A DNA stretch of 64,000 bases from positions 765,066 through 829,065 of the forward strand of contig NW_013171827.1 of assembly GCF_000151665.1 (NCBI RefSeq), in the 5' to 3' direction. The stretch comes from Blastocystis hominis. Its lineage: Eukaryota > Sar > Bigyra > Opalinata > Blastocystidae. The position numbers and the translations under genes are program-made. Of the stretch, positions 32,952 through 44,798 are shown piece by piece; the stretch's first letter is position 1, and every line of letters starts with the position of its first letter. Below the pieces are notes generated by a model. That model was not told the origin of the DNA, made no database searches, and was given only the letters and a program-made list of their open reading frames with translations.

Positions 32952-34970
32952 CTAGTATGTTGGCCATAGTGCAGGTGCAGGTGTAGGTGCAAATGTAGGT
33001 GCAGGTGCAGGTGTAGGTGCAGGTGCAGGAACAAACATAGGTGCAGGCACAGACACAGGCACAGGCACAGGTATAGGTACAGGTGCAGGTGCAGGTGCAG
33101 ATACAGGTACACCATTTGATATTGAAAATTCATTTTGTAGTATTTTAAAGTTATCGATGAGAATGGAAGAAACATCTATGAATGAAATCAAATCGATCAA
33201 TCAATACTTGAAATTGATTTCGATTCAACATTTACAAGTAAATAAGGTATATCGATATTCTGGAAATTTGGAATATCTAAATACTATCAATATTTCCATT
33301 TAGTAATACTTTCTAATGTTATTGAACGATAATACTTAAAATCAGCTCCATCAGGATCGACAATGGTTGTTAGATTTGGAAGATCTGCAGTCAATCATAA
33401 CCAATCAATTCATTATTACTTCGCATTGAAAATGAACATGCTTCATTATTATATATTCCTTGAAGTGCATCTTTACCAAGTTCAATGGATTGTAATGATG
33501 GAAGATCTACAGATCAATCATTTCATTCGAATTCATTCGATACTCTCGATTATTGTTGATAAAGAATTTGAGAATGTCCAATTTCCTAATGTAATGGATT
33601 GTAGATTTGGAAGATCTATGCATCATTCAAATATTCAATATCATGTCAATACCTCGAAGCACAAATGAACTGCAACAGAAATTGAATGAAGCACTTCCAA
33701 TTGTACCAATTTGAATGGATTGTAATTGTGGACAATTCTTCAATTCAAAGTCTCCTCCAAAATCACTGAAACTATATTCACCAATTTGAATGGATTTCAA
33801 TGATTCACAATTCAATATGTGGAATGATTTTGCGCGAATATCGAATAATGAAAAACCCTTATACATGTTCTCGTCAATACACTTATCCACATTAGTTTGA
33901 TGTTCTGTAAATGAATTGCTTCCGATGTTGATAGTTTTCAATCGATTCAATCCATCGATTTTGAATGTTTTCACTAATTCAAAACATTCATCGCCAATTT
34001 CGATTGATCGTAGCCGCTTGAATCGATTCAGATCCAGTTCATTCAAATCGTTACAACAATTCGATGAAATTTTCAAATCGGTTACTTGCAAAGCCAATTC
34101 ACTCACATCTATTGAGCTATTTACTGATACTCGAAGATCAGGAAAAGTATAAAGCACAGGAATCGTGGATGATCTTATACTACAATCCAGTTTGGGATCG
34201 TACATTCCATCAGTCAGATCCACTCCACTCACTTCCTTTCCATCTTTCCATTCACATTCTCGAGTTGCCATTCCAGTCTTTTCATCAATCAAGCATCCTT
34301 TCCCTTCACGAATAAATCGTTCATTGTCTTCATCATAGCGAAATCCACCCATATAGATCGGAATTCGTTTCGTTGGATCCAAACTATCTGCTCCGTTTCT
34401 TATTAATTCTGTCATCGTATCTCCATTGAAACATCGAATCACTTCTTTCAATACTCCTTTGCTCCACATCCCTTCCACAGCCACATTTCCGCTTTCTTCA
34501 TCGTATTCGATGCCCCAGCCTTCTTTCATTCGTCTTTCGTTGTACCCTCCGTGATACAGCAAATGCCCCGTTCTGGCAGACCAGATTTCCATTCGAAGCC
34601 CTTTCTTGTGGTAAACAAAACGTTTACTATCCATTTGTTCCAAAATATACTCGAATCGTTGGGTGAAATCAACTCGACCATTCTTGTATCGAATAAACTC
34701 CTCCGATTTCTTCCCATTCTCGTCCTCCTTCCATTCTTGTTTCAGTACGTTATTCTCAAACAGATACATATCACCAGTTTCTGAGCGCAATAGAAATTCG
34801 TTCTTGTGCTTTCCCTGGAATCGCTGGAGAGTATACCGAACTCCACTTACTGTCAGAGATTGAGGAAAACCGAGTGTGGCATATCTATCAAGTAGATACT
34901 CTGCTCCACAAATTTCTGTCAGACAAGCTATTCATCAGTATTTTACATAGAGAATACATTCTTCCGCCAT
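32952..34970 (-). CDS. MORN-like / BspA-type LRR protein with Pro-Ala/Val tail, 604 aa, seven exons
   Basis: A 13-nt first exon (34958-34970, M-A-E-E) is joined by a 30-nt intron (34928-34957) to the main exon 33653-34927. Introns of 37, 37, 35, 33 and 32 nt then separate exons 33544-33615, 33420-33506, 33310-33384, 33208-33276 and 32952-33175. All 3' introns are phase 1 with internal exons of 72, 87, 75 and 69 nt. The N-terminal half has MORN-like repeats (L-L-Y-H-G-G-Y, G-W-G-I-E-Y) but is more diverged than in its neighbours. LRRs begin near residue 300. The last exon encodes the cap V-S-S-I-L-I-D and then a low-complexity tail in which every second residue is Pro (P-A-P-A-P-V-P-I-P), ending P-T-Y before TAG. 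Confidence 0.8.
32967..33112. repeat. Trinucleotide-pair tandem tract encoding a Pro-Ala/Val tail
   Basis: Plus strand GCAGGT/GTAGGT/ACAGGC hexamers, read on the minus strand as alternating Pro with Ala, Val, Ile or Thr. It lies wholly within the last exon of the 32952-34970 gene. Confidence 0.9.
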
Positions 34971-35724
34971 GGTATAAGGTCAAGTTAAAAATAATATAAA
35001 AAAAGGCCAAAAAAAGAAACGCAGGTTGATCATGAATGTATATTACAGTTTATCAAAAAATAATAACAATAATACATTCAAATATGTATAAAGAAACGTT
35101 TTGAAATGAAGGTATCACATATTGTTTAATATAGTTACTCTACTTTCGAAATCTACAATATCTATTTGATTCCATACATAATCTATCGAAATTGTATTAA
35201 ATCTTCACAGAACGAGTATCTTGATTTTGATTGGCTGCACAAAGATTTGGCTGGTTCATATTTTTGCCATTCCAAAAATATGTAGTATTGTATCTTTATA
35301 TATTAAAATAATGTGAAAGATGTATTTATATTTGTATATATTTTTTTTGGATAGGTCAATTGCTATTGTTTTGTCTATATGGAAGTATGGTTGAGGAGTA
35401 TGATGAATACTTTATTCTTATAGCAATACATATTTGTATAAAATATTAATAGTTTCCACATATATATACCACAGTGACCTTTTCTGAACCAATCAATAGT
35501 TTGTTACCTTAAACTTTACAACAATACTTGAATTTTATATTACTTAAATAAACTATGCAATTTTTGGTGAGGAATTATAAAAGTTTAGCAGCAACTGAGG
35601 AAGGTAGCAAATACCTAACATATCAACCAATCCATTTAATGGATATTGCAAACAGTTATTTCATTCAGTAAAGCAGTTTATCAAAACATAACATCTTGGT
35701 TTTCTTATATACTTTGTTGTTTCC
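34971..35724. other. Divergent intergenic region between two LRR genes
   Basis: AT-rich, no gene seen. It must hold the promoters of both the minus-strand gene starting at 34970 and the plus-strand gene starting at 35725. Confidence 0.4.
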
Positions 35725-37278
35725 ATGCAAAACATTGCTGATTTTGTCAATTCTGAAATTCGCGAATATTATATTGATAGTTCTATTATTCAAAATGTGC
35801 AGGGATGCTTGGGTAAAGAAATGAAACCAAATGGCTGGATTTCACTCATATTGAGTAACAGAGAATGTGTAATATTGCAATTCGATAATGGAATATTCAT
35901 AAATCAAGGATTTGTGGTCAATGATCAGAAAGTGTTGAAAGTGATTGGAAATCATCAAATTGGTGCTATTTCATATAATGAAGAACAATCCATAGAAGTA
36001 GAAGAAGGAATCGTGGATTTGGATCATGGAAGTCGATTTGAAGGCTCGGTATTGACTAATAAAGAAAAAGAAGGTAAAATTGGAATTCCATTTGGATATG
36101 GTGAAATGTATGATGATAATGGATTCTTGGTGTACAAGGGCATAATGATCAATTGGAAACGATTTGGATATGGAACGAGTTATCATAATAATGGATGTAT
36201 TGATTATGAAGGATATTGGTGTGATGATAAGCGATTTGGAATTGGAAAAGTGTATGATCGATATGGTAAATTAGTGAATGAATGTGAATGGTATAATGGT
36301 ATTGAAAGTGATACTGAATATGAAGGAGATGGAAGCAAACCACTGAATATTGGAATGAAACATTTGAAACTGAGTGACAATTGTGTATTGGTTGATTGGG
36401 ATGTTTCATTGTTGTATAATTTGGAATCAATCGAAATCGGCGATGAATGTTTTGGATCAGTGCAAACATTCAAAATCGATGGATTGAATCGATTGAAAAC
36501 TATCAAAATCGGGTACCATTCATTTTCCCAAGAGAATAGCAAGACAAATAATGATAAATCGAAATCATTCCACATATTGAATTGTGAATCATTGAAATCC
36601 ATTCAAATTGGTGAATACAGTTTCAGTGATTTTGGAGGAGACTTTGAATTGAAGAATTGTCCACAATTACAATTCATTCAAATTGGTACAATTGGAAGTA
36701 GTTCATGGAATTTCAGTAATAGTTCATTTGTGCTTCGAGGTATTGATATGATATTGAATATTTGAATAATGCATAGATCTTCCAAATCTACAATCCATTA
36801 CATTAGGAAATTGGGCATTCTCAAATTCTTTATCAACAATAATCGAGAGTATTGAATAAATTCGAATGAAATGATTGATCTGTAGATCTTCGATCATTAC
36901 AATCCATTGAACTTGGTCAATTTGCTCTTTGTGGACGCGATAGTGATTCATCGTGTTCGTTGCTAATGCGAAGTAAGAATGAAATGATTAGGCATGATTG
37001 AATGTAGATCTTCCAAATTTAACATCTATTAGATCTGTACGAGGATATAGTTTCGAATATCCTCATTCGGTGACATTGGAAAGTATACTGTGATATTTTG
37101 TGTACTAACGGTTTTTAGATATTTCAAATCTGGAAAGAGTTAAACTTCCTCGTTCATTTTATGAAGTTATATCGAAATCAATTACAGGTATTGTTTACTT
37201 GGTTTCATTCTATTTATAGATGATGTTTCTTCGATTCTCGCTGATCTTGTCATTATCAATAAAAGACATAAATCGTGA
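35725..37278 (+). CDS. MORN-like / BspA-type LRR protein, 458 aa, six exons
   Basis: Exons are 35725-36739, 36777-36848, 36886-36972, 37008-37082, 37119-37187 and 37220-37278. Introns are 37, 37, 35, 36 and 32 nt, all phase 1. The N-terminus M-Q-N-I-A-D-F-V-N-S is shared with the gene at 57545-59322, its closest relative here. Three MORN-like units (F-G-Y-G-E-M-Y, F-G-Y-G-T-S-Y, F-G-I-G-K-V-Y) lie at about residues 115-190. LRRs begin near residue 210 (L-E-S-I-E-I-G-D-E-C-F). The terminal exon is short: cap V-S-S-I-L-A-D-L then a basic end (N-K-R-H-K-S) and TGA. A one-mismatch 3' motif, TGTTTGTG, lies at 37325-37332. This is the simplest family member, with no membrane segment. Confidence 0.82.
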
Positions 37279-37565
37279 TTGTGTATCTATTCATATGTCA
37301 TGAAATGAAGATTAATAGAATGATTGTTTGTGTTTCTATTTGTTTTTGACTTTAATTTCACCACGGATTCCCACTCCTTTTTTAAACATCTTTTTATATT
37401 TCATAATCACGCATGAGATCAAAACTCTATCGATCAATAGTGTTTCATACCTTTTTGATATTTGAATAGAGTATTACTTTTCACTAAAGATGCTCATTCC
37501 AATCACAGAATGCAAACACACTCTATATTTTCTAAACCTTTCCACACAAACTAGAATCCTTATGA

Positions 37566-37573
37566 AACAAACA
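37566..37573 (-). promoter_or_regulatory. TGTTTGTT 3'-end motif of the GPATCH11-like gene
   Basis: Exact octamer on the minus strand, 16 nt past the stop at 37589. Confidence 0.75.
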
Positions 37574-37588
37574 ACGATTGTAAACACA

Positions 37589-38296
37589 TTAGTGAACGTC
37601 ACGCGTCCAACCAGGACAGCTGGTAGCAAGGTCCTGCTCATCATTGTATTCACACCCGCAGTAAATGCAGTAAAAGTACGTGGAACGTAAATACTCAATC
37701 ATCTTTCGCAGATGCATCGAAAGCACATCGATGTCGCACTCATCATCATCCGCGAGTAGTAATGGATTGCTCGAACGGCCGTGCTTTTCATCCAGCACCT
37801 CAATAGCAAACTGGGCTTGGCGGAGATCCCGAATTACACTTTTCTGGTTTTCCCTCTCTTTGACACGTTCAGCGAATTGCTGCTTCCTCATGTTATAGAG
37901 CAGCTGGTCTCGGATGATCTTTATATTCCGATTGTAGTTTTCCTCCTCCTTTCTCCTCCTTTCGCTCTCTTCACTGCCAATTCCTTGTTTGTTTGACTTT
38001 ACCTTTATTTGGATCGGTTCCTTTATTCCATTACCATCTTTACCAAGTCCTCCTCCCTGTTTGAAGCCCATTTTCTCAAGCATTCGCATTCCAAACGAAT
38101 CCTTCGCAATGGGCTTATTTAATCCAGCTTTTAGACTTTCCTTCTCGTCTACAATAGTGTCCTCTGATATTTCGTTCAGAGAACGCTTTTGTGACAATCG
38201 ATAACTACTGTCTGTTCGATCACTTTTTCCATCATCTGCATCACGGCTGGATTCACTGGAATCAATAAATGCATCTAACGGATTGTAATCATCCAT
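37589..38296 (-). CDS. GPATCH11: GPATCH11-like G-patch protein, 235 aa
   Basis: The G-patch near residues 66-110 starts F-G-M-R-M-L-E-K-M-G-F and continues G-G-G-L-G-K-D-G-N-G. The C-terminal DUF4187-type domain is clear: L-R-S-T-Y-F-Y-C-I-Y-C-G, then Y-N-D-E-Q-D-L and C-P-G-W-T-R-D-x-H, with a C-x-x-C zinc pair. That combination is specific to GPATCH11, a centromere/splicing-associated RNA helicase cofactor. The Ser/Asp-rich N-terminus is normal for the family. Intronless. It is divergent from DNA polymerase alpha with 185 bp between the starts. Confidence 0.9.
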   Translation of the reverse strand: MDDYNPLDAFIDSSESSRDADDGKSDRTDSSYRLSQKRSLNEISEDTIVDEKESLKAGLNKPIAKDSFGMRMLEKMGFKQGGGLGKDGNGIKEPIQIKVKSNKQGIGSEESERRRKEEENYNRNIKIIRDQLLYNMRKQQFAERVKERENQKSVIRDLRQAQFAIEVLDEKHGRSSNPLLLADDDECDIDVLSMHLRKMIEYLRSTYFYCIYCGCEYNDEQDLATSCPGWTRDVH

Positions 38297-38481
38297 TATC
38301 GAAAAGAAAAGTGATTTTCAATTAACCAATGGACAATACAGCGATTATGGCATTTCGATTCCTAAGGTGTCTGAATCGTTCATTAGCGTAGGAATTTGAA
38401 ATCCGCTCTTCTCTCCGTACTGTATACGTTCACACCATCAAAACCCGGTCATTTTGTGAAATGACAAATTTCATTATTGAG

Positions 38482-41400
38482 ATGGATGGAAGAAGGCGAT
38501 CTAGACGAAATGCAGATCGTTCTGCAAAGGCAAGAAGAGACGTATAATTTTCAGCTGTATTAACTCATGTTGTAGTTGGAGGAGGATATGAAGCAAGAAT
38601 TGCCTGAAGTGAATGTAAATATGGCGTATAATCGTTTTAGACACGAAATGTATACGATATCGTCGATACTGAGGAATACGCTGCAATCGTCGATGAACGG
38701 AGAAAAAACGGTCAGTTTGTTGTGGAAGATCGTATGGCCAATACATTAGTATATCTTATTCCAAGGTGGAAAAGGGGGCAAGTACAGCGAGTATTATGAT
38801 AATGGAGAAGACTATTTGGATATGATCGAAGAAGAGCCTGAAGGTAGGCACATCCAATTCGAGTAATTGTTGTAGAGCTCCTCTATCAGGACGGTGAGTT
38901 GAGCAAAAAGTACCTCAAGAAAGGAGAAAAACTAGCAAAAGAGAATTTGGGAGCTGTGAAAGGTCGAATTGACAAGGCCTTTTTCAGTAAAACCAAGTCT
39001 GCATCGCAGGAGCACAAGCCAACAAATAAAAGTGTGATCGATACTGCGAAAATGGACGATTTTCTCAAATTCAGCGATGAAGAAGAAGAAGAGAACGAAA
39101 AATCCGTTCCTACCCACCCACCAACCAACACTCGATCTTCCTCCAAACGTCCCTCATTCTCAACTTCTTTCTCTTCCAAGAAAATCGAAACCCAATCTCC
39201 TGCTTTGGAAGCGAGTCCTTCTTGGAGTCTCGCTGACTCCCATTCTCCAGAACGTCCTTCCAATCCAGCCAGCGCCATCCACGAAGCAGAATTCGAGTCT
39301 CCGAAACAAACAGGACGCAATTTAATGAATGAATACGAAAAGAACGTGATTCCTCCCAAGGAAATCTCGCTGAACGAGGACGAAATGCTGCAAATGCTCG
39401 CCGAAGCGGAGGCCAACGAAGCCAACGAAGCCAACGAAGCCAACGAGCTCACGGAAACGGAGATCTCGCAGTTGTTAGAAATGGACATCGAGGGAGGCGC
39501 TTCGACAGCCACGAACCCCGCCCCACTCACGAACGCACAACCACAACCACAACCACAAACCAAACCAAAAGTCACGATTCAGAGCACCGAAAACGAAGAG
39601 GACTTCGACTCGTTGATCGAAGAGATCAATGAAGGTTGGCGCAATCACTCACCCACCATCCATAGAGTTCAATCGCAGCGAATACGGCTCGCAGCACTTC
39701 GCCAACCCCACAACCGGCGAAGTCAAAATCGAGAACGACCGCATTCAATTCTTCTTGACAGATCTCTACGAAGACAATCTTCTCGCTCCCGGAAAGCTCT
39801 ATCTCTTCGGGCGAATCCCAGCCACGACGGGGTTCAGCAGCGTCTGCGTCATCGTGGAGGACGTTCCGCATCATTTGTTCATTCTCCCCGCGAAAAAGTC
39901 GGAAGAATCGCGGGTACCCATCAAGGAGGTGCAAGAGGAAGTGCTGGCGATTCTCAGCAAGGCCGGAGTGGATATGAAAAGCGTGATGATGCGGAGTGAG
40001 ACAAAGAAATACGCGTTCGAAATCGAGGGCATTCCCGATGAAGTAGGATGAAGCGTCCTGAATCGAGAGATAGACGTCGTATCTGCACGTGATTTATCCC
40101 GGGCGATTCCCCGTGCTTTTCGAGAACAAAGGGCGAACCTATGATCACGTATTTGGCCGAACGGCCTCGTAGAATCGATGTGTGAGTGTGAGGCGTAGCG
40201 CTTTGGAGACGTTCGTTCTGGAGTGCCATGTGAAAGGTCCGCAGTGGCTGGAGATCCGCAACATCCAAACGCGCACCGCCAAAATCTCCACATGCCAGTG
40301 CGAGTTCGTTCTTCCTTCCCTCGGCAAAAACATTTCCATTCTGCCGACTTCTTCGCTGCCTCCGCTCCGCGTCGTGTCGTTTTCTCTCGCCACCTTCACG
40401 CCTCCCAACAGCAACCACGCAGAGATCTATTCAGCCGCAGCGATGGTGTACGACGGCGTCAAAGTCGACCAGGCCACCGACGCCAAGAACCAATCTCCCG
40501 CCACTTCCTGCTGCGTACCGCTTCGAAGAAGCCGCTTCTCATTGCGTAGTGGATTCGCCCTGTCAAGCAGTATCCTCTCCAGTTCGCAAAGACCCTCGAA
40601 GCGAATCGACTGCGGCCTGTTCAGGTGCGAACCGAAGCAGAGCTCGTCCATTCCTTGCTGAAATACGTCAACACGATGGATCCCGATCTCGTGGTCGGCC
40701 ACAACATCACCGGCGACGATTTGTTCATGCTCCAGTCCAGCTTCCTTCGGCACAAACTCTCCTGGTGGGAGATGGGACGTCTGCGCTATAAACAGCCGCC
40801 TCGGCAGTTCCCGCCCAACGAAGTCGCGATGAAACTTCTCTCAGGACGATTGGTGGTGGACACCTACACGTCCGCGAAGGAGTTGATTCACGAAGACAAT
40901 TACTCGCTGCCCGCCTTGGCCGCGAAGTACACGTCCATCCGGCTTCGCGAGCTGAATAATTTCTCAGGAGATGTGCTGTACTCGAACGCCACGCGGCTCT
41001 GCACGGCCATCCAATCGAATTTGATCGCGGCCAACGCAGCGGCGCAGCTGATGTTCAGCCTGCTGATCATTCCTCTGTCGCACCAAATCTCGTGCATTTC
41101 GGGACTTCCGTGGGGGCGGTGTCTGCGATCCAATCGAAGCGAGCGCGTGGAGTATTATCTACTGCACGGGTTCCGGCAGAAGAACTTCATCACGCCGGAT
41201 AAGCAAAGGAAAGTGAAGCAGCAGAAGCGGAAGTCGAAGTACGAAGGCGGGTTGGTGCTGGAGCCGAAGGCGGATTTGTACGAGGATTTCGTGCTGGTGC
41301 TGGACTTTAACTCGCTGTATCCGTCGATTATCCAGGAGTACAATTTGTGTTATACGACGGTGAAGCGAGAGAAGAAGGAGGAGGAGAACGAGAACGAAAA

Positions 41401-43491
41401 AGAGAACGAAAAAGAAAAAGAGAAGGAGGAACGAAAGGAAGTGGAAAAAGAAGAAGGCGAGGATGAAGATGGCGATCTCGTTGTTTCCGACTCTTCTAAC
41501 CTCACACGTGAGTTTCCTTGTTTCCACTGATCGAATAGTGCCGGAGCTTCCGCAGACCGTAGAAGAGAACGAGCTCGCGCCGCTTCCGAGCGTATTTTGT
41601 TCGTCCAATCAAATCACGCGTAGCTGATTCGGTATTTGGTGACCAAACGACGCGAAGTGAAAGGACTGATGAAGAAAGAAAGCAATCCGTTGAAGCGAAA
41701 ACAGCTCGACATTCGGCAGTTGGCCCTCAAGATTCTGGCCAACTCGATGTACGGCTGTCTGGGCTTCACGAACAGTCGCTTCTGTGCGACGGCGATCGCA
41801 TCGACTGTGACGCGCGTGGTAAAAAAAGCGAATGAAATTGAATGATAGGGACGTTATATTCTGCAGAATACGCGATTGTTGGCTGAGAAAGAAGGGTATT
41901 CTGTGATCTATGGAGACACAGATTCCATTATGATCAACACGGCCACACGTGATTACCAACAGTAGAAACGTGGAAACGTGGAATGACGGATAGAACGATG
42001 GAGATTGGTCGTGAGTTGAAGAATAAGATCAATAAGAAGTATAAATATCTGCAGATCGATATCGATTACGTCTTCCAGAAGATGCTTTTGCTCAAAAAGA
42101 AGAAATACGCCGCCGTCAAAGTGATTTCCGTCGAGGGAACGCGCCTCACCACGCAGCGAGAAACGCGTGGAATCGATTTGGTGCGACGCGACTGGTCGAT
42201 TCTCACCAAGGACGCGGGCAGCAAGCTGCTGGATATTCTTTTCTCGGAGGAATCGCGCGATGAATTCGCGGATCAGTTCGGTCGGTATCTCACGGATCTC
42301 GCTGCCAGCATGCGGAACAATCTCGTGCCATACGAGAAATACGAGATCACGATGTCGCTCACGCGGTCGCTCGCCGATTACAGGGAACGCGATATCAGCT
42401 CGCTGCCACACGTCGTCGTGGCGCAGCGCCTCAGCGAACATCACACGGTGAATATATCAAACACAACGATCGATGCATTAATTTGATTCAATGAGATTCA
42501 TTGAAATAGAAATAGAATTGATTTAGTGAGTTTTTTTTGAAATAGATAGTTGATTCATTTGATTCAATTGATTCATTTGATTCTTTTATTCATTGAGATT
42601 CATTGAAATTCATTCATTCATTCATTCAATTGATTCATTAATTCATTCGTTCGTTTCCTTCACACACGCCGGCGATTTCATTCGCTACGTCATTTGCTAC
42701 CCCCCCAACGCCTCTTCCTCCCCTTCGCTCGGCTCCCAGGCCTTCACCGTCGCCGAGATCCGCAATTCCAACGGCGCCTTGAAGCCAGACGTCGATTGGT
42801 ACCTTCGCAACCAGCTTCTCCCCACGCTCTCCCGTCTCATCGCCCCGCTAAAGGACATCCCGCCATCCTTCCTGTCGCACTGTCTCGGACTGCCCTTCCA
42901 GCCCGCGTTTTCGAGCGAATTCGGCGCCGAAGACCGCGGGAAAGTCTCGTTTGTGTTCCGAACCATGGCGGAACGCGAAGACTACGCGGTGCTGTACGAG
43001 CAGACCGATGCCATTCGAATCAAATGCGAGAAATGCGGTAAGGAAAGGGAACTGGATGTCTTGGGAGTGCGGAATGAACATGGATCGGCGATCTGTCCGG
43101 TGAGGGGCGAAAATGGTGTGGAATGTAGTGCGGATGCGGCTATTCACGAAATAACATCGCGAACTGCGTTCTCTTGTATGCACGACGAGCCATTATGAAC
43201 ACGCTGAAAAGCAAATACCGTTGTTCGGAAATGACTTGCTCGCTCACCTCAAATCGAGTGGTGCGAAATGAAAATCGGTATGAGTTGTAGAGCTTGAAGG
43301 ATGATCATTGCGAAAACGCTTGGTGCGATGGCATGATGAGGAGAGAATTCCCGGTTTCAAAGTGCTATTTAGAGCTCTGCTACGCGATTGCAGTGCTGAA
43401 GTTCCTCGATTTGATATCTGTAAAGGAGCGCGTGGAGAAACTGAAGAAGCGGTTGAGATACACCTACATCCAACTGAATATATTTAAGTAA
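38482..43491 (+). CDS. POLA1: DNA polymerase alpha catalytic subunit
   Basis: This is the replicative B-family polymerase that extends primase RNA. The N-terminal exons (start 38482, first intron 34 nt at 38542-38575) encode the DPOA motif Y-D-I-V-D-T-E-E-Y, then an acidic, repetitive region with E-A-N units near 39415-39445. Exonuclease-like block: D-P-D-L-V-V-G-H-N. Motif A: D-F-N-S-L-Y-P-S-I-I-Q-E-Y-N-L-C-Y. Motif B: L-A-L-K-I-L-A-N-S-M-Y-G-C-L-G-F. Motif C: Y-G-D-T-D-S. A Glu/Lys/Asn-rich insertion lies between motifs A and B (41370-41480). The C-terminal zinc modules have C-x-x-C pairs (C-E-K-C-G, C-P-V, C-S, then further Cys). About ten short introns and one unusually long, repeat-filled one at about 42450-42660. 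TAA stop at 43489. Confidence 0.88.
42480..42660. repeat. ATTCA/TTGA-rich simple repeat inside the polymerase alpha gene
   Basis: Imperfect ATTCATTGA, TTGATTCA and ATTCATTC units. It lies between the coding blocks H-V-V-V-A-Q-R-L-S-E-H-H-T and A-G-D-F-I-R-Y-V-I-C, which are contiguous in other polymerases, so it is intronic or a repeat-born insertion. Confidence 0.7.
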
Positions 43492-43511
43492 ATCATGAGG
43501 TTTTAGTGTCT

Positions 43512-43519
43512 TGTTTGTT
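43512..43519 (+). promoter_or_regulatory. TGTTTGTT 3'-end motif of polymerase alpha
   Basis: Exact octamer 20 nt after the TAA and 82 nt before the next start codon. Confidence 0.75.
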
Positions 43520-43601
43520 TATTTGAATATCCCAAGGTGCCTTGATTATAAACGAAGTATGTGAATCACTATACTTGTGTTCCAAAAATCCTATTTAGGC
43601 G

Positions 43602-44612
43602 ATGGACTCGAATATGGATAAGTGGATAGAGAAGTTAAGGCAAAAGATACCATTGGAGGAAGATGAGCTCGTAAAATTGTGCCATATAGTGAGAGATATA
43701 CTTATTCAAGAGTCGAATGTTGTTGTATGTTGAATGGATGCTGCTTCACTGTTTTAGCGTGTTTCCACTCCCGTAACTGTCTGTGGAGATATTCATGGCC
43801 AATACTATGATTTAATGAAACTATTTCGTATTGGTGGTGACGTTCCAGATACAAAATATATATTTATGGGCGATTATGTCGATCGTGGGTATTTTAGTGT
43901 GGAGACCATAGAGCTGCTTCTGTGCTTAAAGGCGCGTTATCCAGACCGAATCACATTACTCCGTGGAAACCACGAAGGAAGACAAATCACGCAGGTGTAT
44001 GGTTTCTATGATGAATGTCTTTTGAAATACGGAACTGTAAATGCATGGAAATATCTGTCCGATGTTTTTGACTATTTGAGCATTGCCGCTCTCATTGATA
44101 ACCGCGTCATGTGTGTTCATGGCGGTCTATCCCCTTTTGTTCGAACCATCGACCGGATCGACACGATCTATCGTTTCCAGGAAATCCCAAACGAAGGACT
44201 CTACGCCGATCTCGTCTGGTCCGACCCTGAACAAGACATAGAGGGGTAGCCCCCATTTTTCCACCTGTGACGTAGTTTTCGCAGAAACTTCCGAGGAGCT
44301 GGCTGGGTGTTCGGAGAGGATGTTTCTCTCGAGTTCAACAAGGTAAACGGCTTAGATCTCGTATGTCGCGCCCATCAAATCGCGATGGAGGGGTATCAGT
44401 ACTTCTTCCAGCAAGCTGTGTGTACTGTACGGAGTCGACGGGAGTGTGCGATTGTAGGTGTGGTCGGCGCCCAACTATTGCTATCGGTCAGGAAATTTGG
44501 CGTCGATTTTGCAACTGGACGAGCACTTGAATCGCGAGTTTGAGGTGTTTAACGAGGAGGATGCGGAGAATCGGACGGTTCCCACCAGCCAGTGTGTACG
44601 TTATTCGCTTTA
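43602..44612 (+). CDS. PP2A-family phosphatase catalytic subunit (PP4/PP6-like), 305 aa, no genomic stop
   Basis: The serine/threonine phosphatase core is complete: [27 protein letters not shown] and W-S-A-P-N-Y-C-Y-R. Introns are 43725-43757 (33 nt), 44247-44276 (30 nt) and 44427-44457 (31 nt). The last sits directly before W-S-A-P-N-Y. L-D-E-H-L near the C-terminus favours PP4 over PP2A. The last exon has no in-frame stop before the 3' motif. Cleavage after A44612 plus poly(A) gives TAA and a 305-residue protein ending V-R-Y-S-L. That matches the length of PP4/PP6 (about 305-307), with the C-terminal Leu aligned with their conserved Y-F-L end, where Leu carboxymethylation occurs. Confidence 0.9.
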
Positions 44613-44616
44613 TGGG

Positions 44617-44624
44617 TGTTTGTT
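44617..44624 (+). promoter_or_regulatory. TGTTTGTT 3'-end motif of the PP4-like phosphatase
   Basis: Exact octamer, in the open frame. It is preceded by TGGG, and before that by TA of the TAT codon at 44611-44613. Confidence 0.8.
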
Positions 44625-44798
44625 GAGATTTAATGAGGGAAAAGAAACGATGAGTTGAAAAGCTCTTGTGTAGTGCAAGGGACTGACTGCCTTTCTCTTA
44701 CAGAAAACTCGGAATACGATACTGCATAGTGGGTTGCACCGAGTGTTTGCTGAAATAGAAAGAGTTCTGCCTCAAGAACATCATTCTTTTCACTGATA

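Noticed and set aside
33363-33668. Antisense frames with the peptide M-D-C-R-F-G-R-S near LRR gene 3' ends (also 36724, 58145, 19661)
   Set aside because: Reverse-strand readings of the small LRR exons and mini-introns; the recurring motif first looked like a dispersed repeat but is explained by the exon-per-repeat structure.
35725-36765. Taking the LRR genes to end at ...D-M-I-L-N-I or a similar short end
   Set aside because: That end lies inside a phase-1 intron present in all six paralogues; splicing continues the leucine-rich repeats.
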